Of a DNA stretch of 64,000 bases, positions 60,544 to 64,000 are shown piece by piece (the stretch's first letter is position 1; the number at the start of each line of letters is the position of its first letter). The DNA is from Pedobacter sp. (GTDB lineage Bacteria > Bacteroidota > Bacteroidia > Sphingobacteriales > Sphingobacteriaceae): positions 346,548 to 410,547 of the forward strand of contig NZ_JAVHXT010000001.1 in NCBI RefSeq assembly GCF_031119335.1, written 5' to 3'. The translations under genes were made by a program, and so were the position numbers. The notes beneath the pieces are model-generated. The model had not been told where the DNA came from and made no database searches. It was given only the letters and a program-made list of their open reading frames with translations.

Positions 60544-62691
60544 ATGAATGTAATAAAAAAATCGTTCGATTTGGGCGATGGAAGAATTGTAGAAATTGAA
60601 ACAGGTAAGTTGGCGAAACAAGCTGATGGTTCTGTTGTAGTTAAAATGGGCGATACCATGTTGTTAGCAACGGTAGTATCAACCGTAGGTGCTAAACCAG
60701 GTACCGATTTTTTACCTTTATCGGTAGATTATCAAGAAAAATACGCGGCTACTGGTCGTATTCCGGGAGGTTTTTTACGCCGTGAGGCTAGATTATCTGA
60801 TTACGAGGTTTTAATCTCTCGTTTGGTAGATAGAGCTTTACGTCCGTTGTTCCCTTCAGATTATCACTCTGATACACAGGTGATGATTTCATTAATTTCT
60901 GCTGATAAAAATATCATGCCTGACTGTTTAGCTGGTTTAGCGGCATCGGCAGCATTGGCAGTTTCAGATATTCCTTTTAACGGGCCAATATCTGAAGTGC
61001 GTGTAGCAAAAATTGATGGTAACTTAGTGATTAACCCTTATGCTAGCGATTTAGAGCGTGCAACTTTAGAATTTATGGTTGCTGGTTCTGCTAACGATAT
61101 CGTGATGGTAGAGGGTGAGTGCGACGAAATTCAAGAAGAAGAAATGGTTGAAGCATTGAAATTTGCTCATGAGGCAATTAAAGTTCAATGTGCTGTTCAG
61201 GTTGAATTGACCGAAGCAACAGGTAAAACCGTTAAACGTACATACAGCCACGAAGACCATGACGAAGCTCTAAAAGAAAGAATTTATGCAGAAACTTATG
61301 ATAAAGTTTATGCTATTGCTAAATCTGGTTTAGGTAAAGATGAGCGTTCTGAAGGCTTTACGGCTATCATTAACGAAATTTTAGAAGCTTTCCCAGAAGA
61401 TACAGCAGATTTAACTAAAGCATTGGCTAAACATTATTATCATGATGTACAATATGATGCTGTACGTGCTTTATTGTTAGATGAAGGTATCCGTTTAGAT
61501 GGTAGAGCAACTACGCAAATTCGTCCAATTTGGAGCGAAGTAGGTTATTTGCCTGCAGCTCACGGTTCGGCGGTATTTACTCGTGGCGAAACTCAATCTT
61601 TAACTTCGGTTACTTTAGGTAGCAAAGACGATGAGCAAATGATTGATGGTGCTTTCATTAATGGTTACAACAAATTCTTATTGCACTATAACTTCCCTGG
61701 TTTCTCAACTGGCGAAGTTAGACCTAATAGAGGTGCTGGTCGTAGAGAGATTGGTCACGGTGCTTTGGCGCAACGTTCGTTGAAAAAAGTATTACCAGAA
61801 GGTGCTGAAAATCCATATACGATCCGTATAGTATCTGATATTTTAGAATCTAACGGTTCTTCGTCAATGGCTACGGTTTGTGCTGGTACTTTAGCATTAA
61901 TGGATGCAGGTATCAAAATTAAATCTCCGGTATCAGGTATTGCAATGGGTTTAATTACTGATGAAAAAACTGGTAAATATCAAATCCTTTCAGATATTTT
62001 AGGTGATGAAGATCACTTGGGAGATATGGACTTTAAAGTAACTGGTACTGAAAATGGTATTGTTGCTTGTCAAATGGACTTAAAAATCAATGGTTTGTCT
62101 TACGAAGTTTTAACTAAAGCTTTGTTGCAAGCTAAAGATGGTCGTTTACACATCTTAAACGAGATGAAGAAAACGATTGCTGCGCCTGCTGAAGACTATA
62201 AACCACATGCTCCACGTATTGTTTCTCTAACTATCGAGAAAGAATTTATTGGCGCTGTAATTGGCCCAGGTGGTAAAATTATCCAAGAAATGCAACGCGA
62301 AACTGGCGCATCTATCTCTATCGAAGAGGTTGATAACAAAGGTATCGTAGAGATCTTTGCTGACAATAAAGCTGCTATTGATGCTGCTGTTGCCCGTATC
62401 CGTGCTATTGCTGCTAAGCCAGAAATTGGTGAGGTTTACACAGGTAAAGTTAAATCTATTATGCCATTTGGTGCTTTCGTAGAAATTATGCCTGGTAAAG
62501 ATGGTTTATTGCACATTTCTGAAATTGATTGGAAACGTCTTGAAACCATGGATGGCGTATTGAAAGAAGGCGAAATCATTGAAGTGAAGTTATTGGATAT
62601 CGACAAACAAGGTAAAATGAAACTTTCTCGTAAAGTGTTATTGCCTCGTCCACCGAAGCCAGAAGCTGCTCCTTCAGCTCCGCAAGGATAG
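60544..62691 (+). CDS. pnp: Polyribonucleotide nucleotidyltransferase (PNPase)
   Basis: 715 residues: two RNase PH domains (the second with [20 protein letters not shown] and the catalytic [20 protein letters not shown]), a KH domain ([20 protein letters not shown]) and an S1 domain ([20 protein letters not shown]). PNPase degrades RNA from the 3' end using phosphate. The length is normal, and all domains are intact. It follows rpsO by 113 nt with a terminator between, so it may depend on read-through, processing or its own promoter; no good TAnnTTTG box is visible in the gap. Confidence 0.97.
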   Translation: MNVIKKSFDLGDGRIVEIETGKLAKQADGSVVVKMGDTMLLATVVSTVGAKPGTDFLPLSVDYQEKYAATGRIPGGFLRREARLSDYEVLISRLVDRALRPLFPSDYHSDTQVMISLISADKNIMPDCLAGLAASAALAVSDIPFNGPISEVRVAKIDGNLVINPYASDLERATLEFMVAGSANDIVMVEGECDEIQEEEMVEALKFAHEAIKVQCAVQVELTEATGKTVKRTYSHEDHDEALKERIYAETYDKVYAIAKSGLGKDERSEGFTAIINEILEAFPEDTADLTKALAKHYYHDVQYDAVRALLLDEGIRLDGRATTQIRPIWSEVGYLPAAHGSAVFTRGETQSLTSVTLGSKDDEQMIDGAFINGYNKFLLHYNFPGFSTGEVRPNRGAGRREIGHGALAQRSLKKVLPEGAENPYTIRIVSDILESNGSSSMATVCAGTLALMDAGIKIKSPVSGIAMGLITDEKTGKYQILSDILGDEDHLGDMDFKVTGTENGIVACQMDLKINGLSYEVLTKALLQAKDGRLHILNEMKKTIAAPAEDYKPHAPRIVSLTIEKEFIGAVIGPGGKIIQEMQRETGASISIEEVDNKGIVEIFADNKAAIDAAVARIRAIAAKPEIGEVYTGKVKSIMPFGAFVEIMPGKDGLLHISEIDWKRLETMDGVLKEGEIIEVKLLDIDKQGKMKLSRKVLLPRPPKPEAAPSAPQG

Positions 62692-62733
62692 TATCAGTCA
62701 GAAAATCCGAAAGTCGGAAAAGAGATAAATTTG

Positions 62734-62765
62734 ATCCCTTTCAGTTTTACTGGAAGGGATTTTTA
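62734..62765 (+). terminator. Terminator of pnp
   Basis: An 11-bp stem ATCCCTTTCAG (62734-62744) with CTGGAAGGGAT (62750-62760), one weak pair, followed by T-rich sequence. Confidence 0.85.
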
Positions 62766-62935
62766 GTTTATGGATAACATGCTGTGTTTTTTATCCTCCG
62801 TTTTTAGCCCACTATTTAAATCGTGGGCTTGGAAAAATATGCTTAAGAAGGGTTTTAACTATTTCATTGGAAGATCTATAAACAACCTTCAAAAAATCTT
62901 TGGTTCTCGTGTTTCGAAATTCTATCGCCTTGTGC

Positions 62936-63658
62936 TTAAAATAAACGCTGCAATAAAAGGTCTTTCTTTTGTGGCGATACCTCAATTTCAGCACCATCTG
63001 ATAGTTCTAAGGTTCCTCCATCGCCTTTGCGGTATTTCACTACATAATCTAGGTTGATGATGACCGAGCGGTTAATTCGCATAAAATGCTCGTCATCTAA
63101 TGCTGTTTCGTAATCTTTTAGCGTTTTAGAAACTACAATTTTTTTTCCATCTGTAAGCAAGAACACGCTGTAATTGCTCATGGCTTCAACTCGTAAAATG
63201 TTCGATTTTTCTACCAGATAAACTCCTTCTGCAGTAGGTAAAGCCAGTCGGTTGCTCTGTTTTTTATCTTGTTTTATAGCCTTGTACATATGTTTTTCTG
63301 CAACCCGTTTCCTTAACCGTGTAATAGCAGTTCTCAAATCGTCTTGGTCTACGGGTTTCAACAGATAGTCTACAGCGCTAATTCTCAACGCTTCTAGGGT
63401 GTAGCTATCGTAAGCCGTCGAAAAAATAACTTCAAAGTTAAAAGTGCCCAATCTTTCCAAAAATTGAAAACCATTCATTCCGGGCATTTCTACATCTAAG
63501 AACAGTACGTCGATATTTAATGTTGTAATTGCGTCTAATGCCTTTGTAGGCTCATTAAATATGCCAATTACTTGTAATTCATCCTCGAAAATATCGAGTT
63601 TATGCGCAAGTAACTTGCTTCCTTTAATTTCGTCGTCTAAAATCGCTGCTTTTAACAT
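62936..63658 (-). CDS. LytTR-family response regulator
   Basis: 240 residues: a receiver domain (acidic pair LDDE, phosphoacceptor Asp55 in VLFLDVEMPGMNGF, lysine in DYLLKPVD), a linker and a LytTR DNA-binding domain (ILRVEAMSNYSVFLLTDGKK, MRINRSVIINLDYVVKYRKG). Such regulators are usually paired with LytS/YpdA-type membrane kinases, but no kinase gene is in the window; it could lie beyond the right edge. The gene is convergent with pnp, with an A/GCCCAC hairpin (62806-62829) between them. Confidence 0.92.
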   Translation of the reverse strand: MLKAAILDDEIKGSKLLAHKLDIFEDELQVIGIFNEPTKALDAITTLNIDVLFLDVEMPGMNGFQFLERLGTFNFEVIFSTAYDSYTLEALRISAVDYLLKPVDQDDLRTAITRLRKRVAEKHMYKAIKQDKKQSNRLALPTAEGVYLVEKSNILRVEAMSNYSVFLLTDGKKIVVSKTLKDYETALDDEHFMRINRSVIINLDYVVKYRKGDGGTLELSDGAEIEVSPQKKDLLLQRLF

Positions 63659-64000
63659 GGTATTTTGTTTACTTCAATTTCGTCAATTTATTTAGAAAGT
63701 CTGCCATCTTTTAATGCGTATTATAAAAAGATGGCTACTTTTTTACAGCTTAAGCTTTTTTATCAACTAAACTTAGAAAGTACAGCGCTTAAATTTTAAC
63801 ATAATGAGTAAAAGTCTTTTTTTAATGAGCGAAACATGATAAGCAGTTAGAAAACAAACTTGCCAATTAATGTAATTATTCGGTATAATTTAGAAATTTA
63901 AGCTTAGGACTTATCAATTTTTTTAATGCATTGAGCGAATAAGTAGTATAAATGAGTAAATACCTAATATAGCTTAGTTTAACTTTATGTTAATTTATTA
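63659..64000. other. Right-end intergenic region
   Basis: Very AT-rich; no open frame, tRNA or promoter box that I can support. Confidence 0.4.

Noticed and set aside
62806..62829. AGCCCAC/GTGGGCT hairpin as a terminator between pnp and the LytTR gene
   Set aside because: The stem is good but no T-run follows it on either strand.
62770..63057. 95-codon plus-strand frame overlapping the LytTR gene end
   Set aside because: Antisense to a clear LytTR domain and lacking start context.

Overview
The window is chromosomal DNA of a Bacteroidetes bacterium, most likely a Sphingobacteriaceae member of the Pedobacter type. Several things support this. The DNA is AT-rich. Promoters follow the Bacteroidetes pattern (TTTG, about 20 nt, TAnnTTTG), and Shine-Dalgarno sites are almost absent. 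The genes include a SusC/SusD pair, a type IX secretion sorting domain, 59-residue histone H1-like protein and a CzcA-type pump fused to its outer-membrane channel. All identifications come from reading the sequence; no database search was run.

Layout. 1-6.3 kb: housekeeping and small stress-type genes (pyridoxamine-oxidase fold protein, LD-carboxypeptidase, MBL hydrolase, cupin, histone H1-like protein, TspO-like protein), broken up by palindromic repeats. 6.5-8.4 kb: a blue-light (LOV) sensor kinase with an overlapping response regulator. 8.7-14.8 kb: a heavy-metal efflux operon (small Cys-rich protein, CzcA fused to a TolC-like channel, CzcB). 15-20 kb: an outer-membrane protein and a NarL/TPR-kinase system split by two lipoprotein genes on the opposite strand. 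20.4-25 kb: a short insertion-sequence remnant, an outer-membrane receptor and a DUF5694 protein.

25.1-33.6 kb is the most unusual part. It is clearly richer in G+C than its surroundings. It carries a giant modular phage-fibre-like protein ending in an S74 chaperone domain, a T9SS-sorted partner, and a divergent membrane protein that joins a seven-helix receptor to a LuxR DNA-binding domain. A 22-bp box shared by both sides of the divergent control region suggests that the receptor-regulator controls the fibre operon and itself.

33.9-44.9 kb: one long operon (SusC, SusD, two tandem periplasmic amidohydrolases, an SsuD-like flavin monooxygenase, an APC permease). It sits behind a promoter whose -33 box lies inside a palindrome, followed by a structured leader of about 180 nt. 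I infer uptake and breakdown of an organic, possibly sulfur-containing, amide compound. 45.0-47.6 kb: an integration remnant beside tRNA-Lys (integrase plus a frameshifted RhuM-Fic gene).

47.8-64 kb: core genes (ubiX, mtaB, an Lgt-like transferase, an inositol monophosphatase, the imuA-imuB-dnaE2 mutagenesis cassette with a three-half-site operator, an NtrC-type regulator, rpsO-pnp, a LytTR regulator). Between them lie copies of a dispersed composite repeat and a decayed nucleotidyltransferase gene.
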